This document shows positions 53,113 through 64,000 of a stretch of 64,000 nucleotides of DNA, in pieces. Every line of letters begins with the position of its first letter. The stretch's first letter is position 1. The stretch lies in contig NC_050468.1 of assembly GCF_013373865.1 (NCBI RefSeq), forward strand, positions 6,074,010 to 6,138,009, given 5' to 3'. Both the position numbers and the translations under genes were made by a program. The stretch comes from Monomorium pharaonis. Its lineage: Eukaryota > Arthropoda > Insecta > Hymenoptera > Formicidae. The notes under the pieces are model-generated. The model saw nothing but the letters and a program-made list of their open reading frames with translations, made no database searches and had not been told where the DNA came from.

Positions 53113-54509
53113 GAAGATCAAAATATGTGAAAAATATGAAAAAAGTAAAGTAATAATTGACTTTTTACCCAAAAACCCAAAAACGAATAGATCCTTTTAA
53201 AACTTTTACAATCTCGCTTTTTACACGTGTAAAATATTTCGATAAACTGTTCACTTTATTCATATAAAAGCTTAAGAAGATTTGAGTGCTAAAACGACAA
53301 AGTGGCTTATAAATTTTTCGACCACAGTCTATCCTTATACAGAAACCCGTCATACTTGCCTTCGATAAAAATGCAATATTTTCCGAAATCGGTCTTCTCG
53401 TCGTAAATTGTCGAGTGATTCTCTCGTATAACCATCTTGGCTACGCTGACGATGGCTCGTCAGCCTCGATATACGACGGAACATTGGTATAGGACGTGTA
53501 CATTGGACGACACGTCTTGCATACGTCTGTTGGCATTTCTCACATACGTCCATATATGTGTATCGCTCATACGTATCGCTCATACGTATATTTACAATTA
53601 TGCGGAAATGCATTTACCTATATGTGCATATATAATTGTTTATTCGCCGATATCCTCTCGCGTGATGTATTAGTCTGAACATGTGTGTTCTGAGTACACA
53701 AATGCGGATTTGAGCATGATTAGATTTAATATTTTAGTATGACAGTCACTATCTCATATCTCTGTGTAAAAGAGGATAAAAATATTCATCGTTATTACTA
53801 TTGATAATATTGATTTTATCTTCATAACGCTGAAACTATGAGTCGAATATAAAAAGATAGATAAGTGAAATAATAAAAAGTAAAAGTTACTCTCTGATAA
53901 TTGTCTCTTATTCATTTTTTTTTTTTTTTTAATATAATATGTTATTAAATCTTTTTTTAAATACATATTATCTTACATTTTAAAAAGTATCGTCACATAG
54001 TAAAAAAAATCTGTAAAATTAAATTTACATGATTTTTCTATCTATTGTTTTCTTTATTAATAATTTGATATTTTTAACGTGATAATTTTAGTACCTTGAG
54101 CGAGTGTTTAATTAAACATTATTTAAATCACCTTTATGAACAGGTGGAAAGGTAAAGGTTCTGTAAAAGAATTACAGAATGAAAGAAGAGAAAGAAAGAA
54201 TAAAATATATACTCTTCAAATTTTGAGTGTGATGTGATAATGAATTGGCGTGTAAGCGTAATAAGCATAATAAGGCTGAGTACTACGAGATTGAGCAAGG
54301 CTGTAGGTGTAAATGTTGTCCATTGACCCCATACGTTCCATATACCCTGATCTTATGAGCCATCAGTATGACTTGACCCTGTTGGGCTGTTCTACGTACA
54401 TATCTACTGATATATATCCATACGTACTGGTACCTTGCCCTATGTAAGGGTGTACGTTCAGCCCAAGTATGTGCATTAGTGCTATATGCGTGTGTATTTG
54501 TGCTCCGTT

Positions 54510-54536
54510 ACACACACACACACACACGCACGCATG
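54510..54536. repeat. CA microsatellite
   Basis: Nine CA units then CGCACGCATG; purine-pyrimidine alternation continues through the CG steps. Confidence 0.85.
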
Positions 54537-54601
54537 TACACTTATAACTGACAGGTATATGCATCTACATATGTATATATGAGAAGATAGTGTGCGAGAG
54601 A

Positions 54602-54647
<46 letters not shown>

Positions 54648-54650
54648 GGA
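54602..54650. repeat. GA microsatellite
   Basis: About 22 GA units with one AAA break. Confidence 0.9.
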
Positions 54651-56720
54651 GCACTGATCCTTCGATAGTATGCGTTGTATCGCGGGTACGACCCCTCGTA
54701 TAAGCCGAGATCAAGATTGATAGGCCACGAGTCGCAACACATACGGGGCATCCACTTAGCGGTGCATTATCCGAATGAGAATGTGTACTGGCTGGATCTT
54801 ACCTAATGCGACGCCCGCAATCCCGGTAATGGCGACCGCTTTGGCCGTCGCGCGCGGCGATCTTCTCCAATCGATAATACCACGCGCGCGTGCGTGTATG
54901 CGTGTTTATATATATGTACACTAAGCTAACGCGCGATTATTTCGCGCCTGTCGGACGAGCGCGGAAGGAATTGCTCTCGTGACCTTGCCAAGGATAAGTT
55001 AATGGAAATTAACCGAATGAAGACGCGTGCGTGTCTTCGAGGCGAACACCTCCTATTTACGCTTACGTAAAACAAAATTGTGCGTCCAGCCGGGTTTTTT
55101 TCCACATTACTTGATTGCAAATGTGATTTTAAATTCCAGCGCATGACTTTTCCTCCTTCGAGCTCTGTCTCTCGCTGCGCGATTGAAAAAGCGCACGCTG
55201 GTGGAAAAGTTCGCGTTTAAAATAAAGAAAAGGAAAAAAGAGGCTACGAGGGGGCATTGAGAAAAGAGGAAGTTTAAAATGGAATTTTCCGGAAAGAACA
55301 TATTAGAGAGAATACACACTTTGGCATGTGGCAAAATGTTTTTGCTAATGGCACTGCCGCGCAAAACTAAAAAATTATACGCTTTTTCAGGAGGTTATTA
55401 TTATTAAATTGCAGCTGTGTACGCGACTTGTGTGCATAAGTATACGCGCTTGTGAAAAGGATGTTCCGCGAGTAGTAATACCGCGTAAAAATATTTTCCA
55501 ACAAGACACAAAATAGTGCACAATATTAATACCTCCTCATGACATTGCATTACGTTTAAAAGCGATTTAGAGAGAATTCTTGTTTTAATAAAATTATTTA
55601 TTATTAATCATCATATATAAATAGCGTATAATAGTGTTCCAAAATAAGCGCAAAATGCTTCATATAATATTTTAGGAATTATCATTATTATTTCAGTATG
55701 ACATGAAAAATGAATTGGATAATGCGACACTCTTTACCAATTATAAAAATTTCATTGTAATAGTCGCCGACTTTATCATAAAAAATTGCAAACCCACGAC
55801 ATTGTTATAATGTTTTTTTTTTTTAATTGATGCCACTTTAGTTTGTTACATAAAATAATTGGAAAATGAGAAACAAAGATTGAGCATTTACTACTTCACG
55901 CTGAGATAAGTAGATTACAGGTAGCGATAACGTCTACTTATGTGATATTAATACATTCCGGTATGCAGTATTTATTACAGTATTGAATAATTTATAATCT
56001 GATTGCAAAATTTATACTTGCATGCTTTTCACAAATTTACGCAATTATCCTGTAATCTAATGCATGCTTGTTGTTAACAGCGAAAGCAAACGCACATAAT
56101 ACAAAAACGAATTACCGCATGATGCAGGCATTTATTATTATATAATTTTACACAATAATTTTTAACATGATTCATCCGAATTCTTTGACTGTGAAATAAC
56201 TGACTGCGTTTAATCGGCGTCAGACACATTTCGGTTTTTTGCAATAATTTTGTGATCTATTACAACTTGCTTAACTGCAGAATACAGAAAACAATACGGT
56301 GAATTATTTTTAATGAAACATAATAAACAATTTACAATACATATAATTAACACATTAATTTACACAATCTAATAGCATTTGAAAGTTATCTAGCAATTTT
56401 CGTGGAAATCTTATTAAACTTAGTATTTTTAAAAAATTCGTACGCTTTTAAAAAATAATATGACTAAAATATTTGAAATATTGCTAAAATTTATAAAGTT
56501 TTGAAGTTACAAATACTTTTTTTAGTTTTTACAATTTTCTAATATTACAAAATCATTTTATAAGAACAGCGTAAGATTTTATTCAATGTTTCCTGACCCC
56601 GTCGATTTCTTTTTAATACGGTGGCAAAATACGGTTACCATCTTTATACGAGTCATAACTTTCAATTTCTCTATATGAGTATATAATAACTTAAGCGTGG
56701 TAAATTGGACGGAAAGAAAT

Positions 56721-57203
56721 TTGATGTTAAGAGACAACATGACATGTGATTTCACTTATCCTCGCGCCTACTTGCGGAATAAGTGGATCACCTTGTCTCA
56801 TCCGTTTTCGTGCGTCGGATATAAGACCGTAATCGCGGTTGATATATCGCCGCGATCGCTCTTCATTATCGTCGAATGTGTCCTGCAAGCTTATACGGTA
56901 TGTAGGTACGTTTCGCAAAACGACGTAACTTTACCGGTGGTGGCGAAGTGGCTTAACAAGGCGCACTCGCGCACCGGACGAATTACGGTTCTTGCGTATT
57001 TCGGCGGAAGCATATGGATCGTGTATTACATAAACGTATGTGCCATCCAAAACCGGATCCAGAACCGAGCGAGCGAGCGAGCGCAACTAAACATGAATGA
57101 ACAACTTGCTTCCGCCAGGCATCGTTCGTGTTCATTGAAGCACGTCAAATCGTATTCGTTCGCCAGCTTAGTCAAGATTAAAAATTTGCGCGCGATTTTG
57201 TAA
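56721..57203 (+). CDS. Unrecognised open frame of 160 codons, doubtful
   Basis: ATG at 56721 opens a frame of 160 codons ending in TAA; without requiring ATG it extends eight codons further upstream. I do not recognise the product. It has two mildly hydrophobic stretches (around TVIAVDISPRSLFIIV and YFGGSIWIVYYINV) and a Glu/Arg run created by a GCGA repeat at about 57066-57082. It lies at the start of a GC/CpG-rich block, where stop codons are rarer, and nothing marks splice sites or a promoter. Most likely a chance frame; a lineage-specific gene cannot be excluded. Confidence 0.15.
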   Translation: MMLRDNMTCDFTYPRAYLRNKWITLSHPFSCVGYKTVIAVDISPRSLFIIVECVLQAYTVCRYVSQNDVTLPVVAKWLNKAHSRTGRITVLAYFGGSIWIVYYINVCAIQNRIQNRASERAQLNMNEQLASARHRSCSLKHVKSYSFASLVKIKNLRAIL

Positions 57204-59480
57204 TTTTTAACAAGGAAATTATCTGATAATGGCGTGCGTGAAAAACGTAATCAGAAAACGAATAAGAAGAATTTAAAAAATTTCAAATGTTGTAGACGCG
57301 CCATGCGCCACAAGTTTAACAAATGCAGTTAGTCGCGAAAAGAAAAGTGATTCTTTTAAAATCTAGGAGAGAAAGGCACGTCCTTGTGCATTCGTCAAAA
57401 AGCCGAGGTAAAAGCCGGGCAATGGAAACTTTAGAATCCTCACAATGCGCAGATTTCGACTGGTTAATTCAACGGAAGTGGCAGCCAAGTGCGTGCGAAC
57501 GAGGAGTCGTTTTAATCCCACCGCGCGCGCGCGCGCGGCTACGGTAGGGTTAAATTCACCAGTTTTTCGTCGCCTTCTTCCATTCACGCGCGCCAGGCTC
57601 TGTCCTTTGTACTCCCGTTCGTTCGCGTCGCGAAACGTGAATCGGCGCGGCGCCGACGACGGGCGGGTAAAAAGGCCGCTCATGCGGCGACAAAGCGCGC
57701 GCGTGCCTCTCGCACCTCGCGTGACGTGAAACGCGTCGGCGGGCGAATTATCCGCTGTAGCAGATCAAACGGTCTCTCCCAGGGAAACGGGAAGCCCTTC
57801 ACGGCCCTTTGGCTCGCGCCGTAAAGCGCGACTAAAAAAGGCCCCGCTGTCCCTTCGAGCGTCGTGAATTTATCCCTCCGGTGCGGTGATCAGCGTGCCA
57901 GTGCCGTCGGCGAAACGACGTTAAAATCGATCGAGCGTGGACACCGTCCACCTGACTGCTCGGCGACATATAAATCAAAGCGCTCACGTGTTAATAAGAA
58001 GAGAAACTGCGGACGCAGACCGGACACCAAAGACCGGTATGCATCGGTGCGTGGCGGATTTGATAAAAGTATTAAATCAAAGCCGCCCGTTCTATTATAA
58101 TGCTGATATATTAGGCGTTTAATTCAACATTAGTTTTTTCATTATCCGAACTTGCGTGTTTCCCAATGGAGAAACCTTGTGCGTTTAGTGCAGAGCAATG
58201 TAGGTTTTTCTCATTTTTATCGATACGAAAGAATCTTACGTGTTTGTTCGTATATTTTTCATATAAATATGCTAACATTTAACATACAATTTTTATTAAA
58301 TGTTTATGCAATATTTGGATACACTTATCCGTACGTTATGTTAAAAATTATAATAACGTTACTGTACACTTGTAATCAAATTTAATCGAGAGTCGTAGGT
58401 ACTATATAGGAATACGCGAATGAAATTTGCGATTATAGCACAATAATACTACTCGCATTACATTAGTACGAGCACAAGTCGGGATCACGAAATAGAAAAA
58501 CGCGGCATCTACGGCCAAGATAAACGTCCAAAGTACTGGGGGGGGCGGCGAACGAAGTGTTCTCGAAAGAGTTCGCATGAAATTGAATTGATACGGTTTA
58601 CAGTGCCAGCGGGTAAGCGGATTCCCGCGGCCACGGTATCGTATCGATGTTAAAACAATGTTAAATCGCTCGAGTCTGACTTCGTCCGCCTGGCTGCTCA
58701 TCGCAATCATCCTTCCCGGAACGCGAGAGGCCGTTGGTGAAGGGTAGCTCGAGGTAAGTGCCGGCCGCCCGGGAAAAAAGGGGACGGAAAAATAGAGAGG
58801 GCCGGGAAGGAAAATTATATTTACCTTACGTGGAGCTCCTTTGAGACAATCTTCACGGTAGAAAGTAAAAGGGGAACGAGCGAACGGCGCGCCAACGATT
58901 GAGGATAATATAATAATGCGCCAGAGTCATTTACGAGACGACGACTCGATGGGACATTCTCGAGAGAATCACAACGTCTCACGGAGAACCAATCGGCGAA
59001 GTGTCATCGAATTGCAGCGGCACGGAGATTTGGATTTCCTTCGTGATCGGCTGCTGACGTCGTGACGATCGATTCTGACTTCTTCGGTTGCTCCATCGGC
59101 CGTGGTAAATGGTCCGTCATCAGACAGACGTAAGAGCAAAAATCGCAACCTTATTGATGACGAGGAATACAGTATGTAAAAAGAGGAGCGACAAAAACAA
59201 AAGTATATCTTTGATGCATTCTCAGACCGGTCGCTCCAACGCAGTCAATTACGAATTATGAATAATCATCCGGAACAAGTAAAGATAAAAAAAATAAGCA
59301 GGTATTTAACGTATTTATGGCGTATCGCGAACTCCACAAAATGATAATTGAGTAGTAAACAATAGAACGCGATAGAAAATTCATATCTCACCAATGTTAG
59401 GATGAATTATAAAATACTGTGAATTCTTTCGAAATGTTTTATTAATATTGCAAAAACAAATTAGAGAGGAAAGAAATCAA

Positions 59481-59483
<3 letters not shown>

Positions 59484-59515
<32 letters not shown>
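59484..59515. repeat. GA microsatellite
   Basis: About 15 GA units. Confidence 0.9.
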
Positions 59516-59516
<1 letters not shown>

Positions 59517-61476
59517 CAGAGAGAAGGACAAAGAACAGTGGAAGGAACAAGAAACGTATTAAGGTAATCCTTTATTGTCAACATACCTGATCCCGTGTTT
59601 GTCGGAGACGCGTTTCAATGCCTCTCTTCATTACATTACGCGTACGCGTGAGATACTATAGACATGGATTATGACGAGAAAACGCGCACTGCATTTTAAA
59701 GCGCCGTTAAAAAGTTTCCGCGAGACTCGTTTTAGCAGATTCTGATGAAAGTCATTAACATTTTCATGTTTTTATTAGTTTAGCCAAAGTAATATTCTAA
59801 CGCTATTGTTAGCGGCAATGCTTTTGCCTCTATTACATTGTTAGCCCCATGGATTATTTTAATGCCTCTCTCTGCTGTAACATTTGTATCAAATACATCG
59901 CCATATATAGCGATTTTAAATTGAATTTTGTTAAATTAAATTTTCATCTGTGATAATACTCACAGCGTTTGAGATGTGACGAAAATAATAATAAATAGCA
60001 GTAAGAGTAATAGTAATAGCGATAAAAAAAAGGAAAAAAAAAACTTGTAATTATTTGACATACGAGCGAGATGCTGCACAAAAGTTTCGAGGTCTGTAAT
60101 AGGCGGTAACGGTTACGGTAATAATTGTGGTGGCAAAAGAATGCGTTCGATCAGGTGTTAGCTCTTGCCGGTTTTACTGCTCGCGCGATACAATGTGATT
60201 ATGACATTTAGGTTAATGACTCCGGCAATTTAATAACTCGGCGTATTACTCTCGTCCTACGTCCACTCTCCATCTCCGCGAGGTTACGATCGATCGCCGT
60301 CTGGCCAGCACTCTCCTCCCCACCCTACCTACGTGATACACGATGAAATTTCATCTCGGGCTTTACGCCATACTGCCAAATAGTACGATCCGACAACAAG
60401 TTTACGCATGGTTTTATAGCGCACGCTTGCTTGCCCGGGCTTGACCGGAAATATTCATCGACTTCTCGCGTGTCAAGCTGTCGAGGGACTTAGCGCAATC
60501 GATCTCGCAAAGTATATATTTTTCGAAGTAATCTTATAAAACGGCAAACAGATGTGATCGCTGATCACGTCAAATGCAAAAGGGATTCCAGGTGCAAGCA
60601 CCGCGCGGAAGCGCATTTTTGCATGAAACCATTAAGCAGATACTGCGAATTCCACGCGAGTAATTTCGCCGCGAGAGTAATTCCGCCGTTTTTATCACTC
60701 TCGGCGAACCCATTTTCGCTCGGGCATACAAATGGGCTACGTTCGATGGATTAATCGCGTGTCAGAAGGCGGCGTGACTTCAACGGTAAATTCGACTTCG
60801 CTGTTCGACTTGGACTTGGAAACTGATAAATGATATGTCATAGAATTATACGAAAATTTATGAACTGGCGGACGTTATGCGTCATTTGACCAAACGCCAA
60901 AGATTCAGTCTGAGATATTATTTGCATATAAACGCAAAATCGGTAATACGAATTCGATATTATTGAAATTTTGGGTCGAAAGATGCTCGTTAATGAGATA
61001 CACTAAAATGAATATTGTAAAAGTTCTGTTATTCCTACATATAAAACTTTTTTTCTAGCTATAATATGTACAACATGATATTTCTCTAAAGTATAGAAAA
61101 TGCAGTCCGTCCATGGAACCGTCAATCGATGGCCGTGGACTTTCGACGCATTTTTTTGTAATAGAGAGGTAAACGCAACTTGCACCGCTCATTAGCGCTT
61201 TTGTGCACGGTGCTGTTGTGAGTAGCCCTTCCAATAGTCTTTTTGGCGAACCGCGTATTTTTTTTCTTTCCATTTTTTTTCACAAAGCATGAGAGAGGGA
61301 GGGAATGAACAAAGAGTAGAAGTGCAGTGGGTTCCGCGATACATATAATCTCGGAAGTATTTATTGTGTTACAAATTTCTCGATGCGCTATTCGACGAGC
61401 ATCGCCGTCGCCCCATGCTTTTTCATAGCAAACGCTGACGAGAGCCAGTCCGAAAGAGAAAGAACAGAGAAGAGAC

Positions 61477-61498
61477 AGAGAGAGAGAGAGAGAGAGAG
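61477..61498. repeat. GA microsatellite
   Basis: About 11 GA units. Confidence 0.85.
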
Positions 61499-62256
61499 CT
61501 CGGTAATTTCGCCAGTATTTTCTATTTCATATCGGCGCGTTATTTCACGAAACTCACCGGCGGCGTCGGCATTCGCGAAAGCCGGAGATTGCAAAATTCA
61601 AAGCGCTATCGCGGTATCTAATTTCGCGCTTTTCCGCTCGCGCACACACATATTCTAATCGTCCGTTTTTTCTCTTTCGTGTTTCTTTTTATGCTCCCCG
61701 TGTATTACGCCGTTCGCGACACCGCGCCATTACTGTGGATTAAAGTGCTCTTCTCAAACCGATACGTAAAGCATGTAAAGCTAATATTACGGCGTATAAT
61801 ATCATGATGTATGACCACGGATGACGCAGGAATGTCTCACTGAGATGTCACCATCGGGAGTAAAGTACATACGTATATACTTGTTTTTCTGTTTTTTTTT
61901 CTTTTTTATACAGAGTATTCGTATATATTCACCGCTTGAGAAAAAGATATTGTATATGGATTAGGATATGGTTCACTTGCGCTGAACTTGTTTGTTATCA
62001 TTCGTAAATAATGCCGCGTACCATTATAAATTGCAGTCAAAAACAAACAGGCAGCGTTATCGATATTCATTTGTAATGTTTTATCATGATGCATAGACGT
62101 ACTGCGCCGCGCATTATTTACAATCCAATTGCGCAAAAAACAACCGGTGTATTTCACCGATGAATAATTGGTGTGCTCGGCGCAATCGTCTCGATATCCG
62201 TCTCAGCCTCCTCGATAATATCCGCCAGCGGCATTTGTGAACACGACTAATAAAAA

Positions 62257-62284
62257 GTGTGTGTGTGTGTGTGTGTGTGTGTGT
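62257..62284. repeat. GT microsatellite
   Basis: Fourteen GT units. Confidence 0.9.
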
Positions 62285-62769
62285 CGCTAAAGCAGATCGA
62301 TATAAACCAAGCGAAATAAGATCCAATGATCAGCCGCAGAACAGTCATGATAAATGCCGGCGGGCGAAACAAGAATTTCAATTTGCACCGCGCACGTGAC
62401 CAGGGTGCCGACTAACGAAAATTCCACATTTCCTCCATGGCTCTCCCTCAGCGTGGACAAACTCGCGACCAGTGGAACACGTACGTAATATCTGCGACTT
62501 CCGGTGTTTTTACCATCCCCCGGTGCTGTCCGCGACTGAAAATTCAGAGATGACTTTCATTTATGATTCGCGCTTAACATTGTCATGATCTTCACCGCAC
62601 ATACTCGTCCGTACTCATCAGAAGTTGCATACAATGTTTCTATTCAAGAGACGATAGTGTTGATTTAACGCAGTTTTCAACGTCCCGGCTCTCTATACGT
62701 GCAAACTTCCACTTGTCAAAGAAAATGAACATTTTGAGTTGGAACATTATGTCATATGATTATGGAAAT

Positions 62770-62985
62770 TTTAAAAAGTTTGGTTTTTTTAATTAGAATT
62801 CTTTTAAACATAACATTAAAAGATTTTTAATTTACCTCATTCTTTGATTATGTATATGTATATTATTTAAGTAATTAGGTTATATGAAAAATAACTTGCC
62901 ATCGTTATACTAATTACAATAAAACAATGATAAAAGACAAAAATATAAAACTGATAAAAAACAAAAATAATGGTACTAAATACAT
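62770..62985 (+). repeat. Direct repeat, copy 1 (~210 bp)
   Basis: Shares AATTAGAATTCTTTTAAA and TATTATTTAAGTAATTAG with copy 2, at a constant offset of 710-717 bases. It is AT-rich and ends in A-rich sequence (AATGATAAAAGAC...). Confidence 0.6.
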
Positions 62986-63486
62986 ATATAAATATATTAA
63001 AAAGTACTAAATATACTAAATGCTAATTCTGATAACATGATAATATATATACACAGTATGTCCAGCACCCGACGATTCAGAAGAAAAGAAAATAATGTCA
63101 AAAATTGTGGTTTTTATGGTTACTTAATCAAAATACATTTTTTTCTGAATCAACCGCTAGAAATAATTGTAAAATTTTTTTGAAGTATTTTCCGTGTAAT
63201 CTCATTCCGGAATGGATTTTAAAATGATGGTTGAAACATTTTGAATATCAAAAATCGAATCATAGCGTTGGCCTTTCATTTGCATTCTGAATTTTGAGGA
63301 AAAACAAGAAGTCGTATAATACTCAAATTCGACAAATACCCGACGAATAATAAAAGTGTATTATATTTTTAAACCGACAGGTCTTGCATCTTCGATTTGT
63401 GCATTCGATGCTGCGTACAATATAATGTAACTGCTGAGAATAAAAAGTACAGTTTAAAAATGAATGTTACGAGACAATGATACAAA

Positions 63487-63690
63487 TGATATATTTTAAC
63501 TTTTTATAATTAGAATTCTTTTAAAAATGAAACACAGTAATAAGATTTCAAATTTATTTTTGTATTATGCGTACGTATTATTTAAGTAATTAGATTAGAA
63601 CAGTTGCCTTTGTCCTACTGACTTAAATAATAAAATAATGATATAAAAGATTAAACATGTATAAAAATAAAATAAAAATAATCTTTAAGA
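63487..63690 (+). repeat. Direct repeat, copy 2 (~210 bp)
   Basis: Counterpart of 62770-62985 with the same order of blocks (AATTAGAATTCTTTTAAA, TATTATTTAAGTAATTAG, AATGATATAAAAGA). The ~500 bases between the copies contain GTCCAGCACCCGACGA and a second ACCCGACGA, which may mark an inserted element. Confidence 0.6.
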
Positions 63691-64000
63691 AAATAACATT
63701 TGTAAGTATCTTATAATAGATAAGACATTGCTTCTAGTGCCAATTTATGTCGTGCAAGATTTTTAAGATCTACCAGATTGTCGTCAAATGTCACGTATTT
63801 TGAAAAATTTGTTCTTCCGTTGCCGGATACGCTATAAAATAGACTATCGGCGTTTGTGTGATAGGAAGAGTAGGATGAGGGTGGAGCGGCTTCCTATAAA
63901 ATACCAACCCGACGTCGCTTCTTTTAGCCGCGGGGCTTTGTGGAAATACGAGATAATGAAAAAGCTCCCGCGGGATTCTATTTTGAAGGGAGGTCCGCGA

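Larger units (their letters stand above)
51394..64000. other. Non-coding stretch downstream of the transporter
   Basis: No gene can be supported. Roughly 51.4-54.2 and 55.4-56.6 kb are AT-rich. A GC/CpG-richer block spans about 56.7-59.1 kb (with CGCG runs near 57.53 and 54.89 kb) and another about 60.2-60.8 kb, which could contain a promoter or unknown exons. Microsatellites and the 62.77/63.49 kb direct repeat are listed separately. If the receptor gene continues past the window, all of this is its intron. Confidence 0.6.

Overview
This window looks like nuclear DNA from an insect, most likely a hymenopteran and perhaps an ant. It is AT-rich, with spliced genes that have canonical GT-AG introns, many microsatellites and short foldback elements, and scattered GC/CpG-richer islands. 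The two recognisable genes resemble insect AMPA-type glutamate receptors and insect trehalose/sugar transporters. The species call is inference. I see no bacterial operons, CRISPR arrays, rRNA, or tRNA with a convincing A/B box pair.

Layout: (1) 1-39587 carries three plus-strand coding exons of an AMPA-type ionotropic glutamate receptor (GluRIA-like) at 3611-3763, 37436-37563 and 39458-39587. Their phases join perfectly into 137 consecutive residues of the extracellular amino-terminal domain. The intron between the first two is 33.7 kb and the second is 1.9 kb. Both ends of the gene lie outside the window: the first exon opens with two bases of a split codon and the last closes with one base of a split codon. 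(2) 39588-48583 is non-coding but holds three large inverted-repeat elements: a ~0.5 kb near-perfect foldback (42.0-42.5 kb), a 293-bp mariner-style MITE with TA duplication (44.0-44.3 kb), and a ~1.18 kb Foldback-like element with an 8-9 bp target duplication and a subunit amplified to three copies in one arm only (45.03-46.21 kb). (3) 49086-51393 is a complete four-exon gene on the same strand for a 454-residue major facilitator sugar transporter of the Tret1-like type, with a candidate Inr+DPE core promoter 0.5 kb upstream. (4) 51394-64000 has no gene I can support. It holds microsatellites, GC/CpG-rich blocks at about 56.7-59.1 and 60.2-60.8 kb, and a diverged ~210 bp direct repeat near the right edge.

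How the parts relate: no further GluRIA exon is visible in the 24.4 kb after 39587, so the receptor's next intron probably runs beyond the window and the transporter would then lie nested inside it on the same strand. In that case the foldback elements would be transcribed in receptor pre-mRNA as long dsRNA hairpins. This is inference that transcript data could settle. Almost all other open frames of 60-170 codons are unconvincing: they lack recognisable domains, overlap on both strands, or are microsatellite translations.
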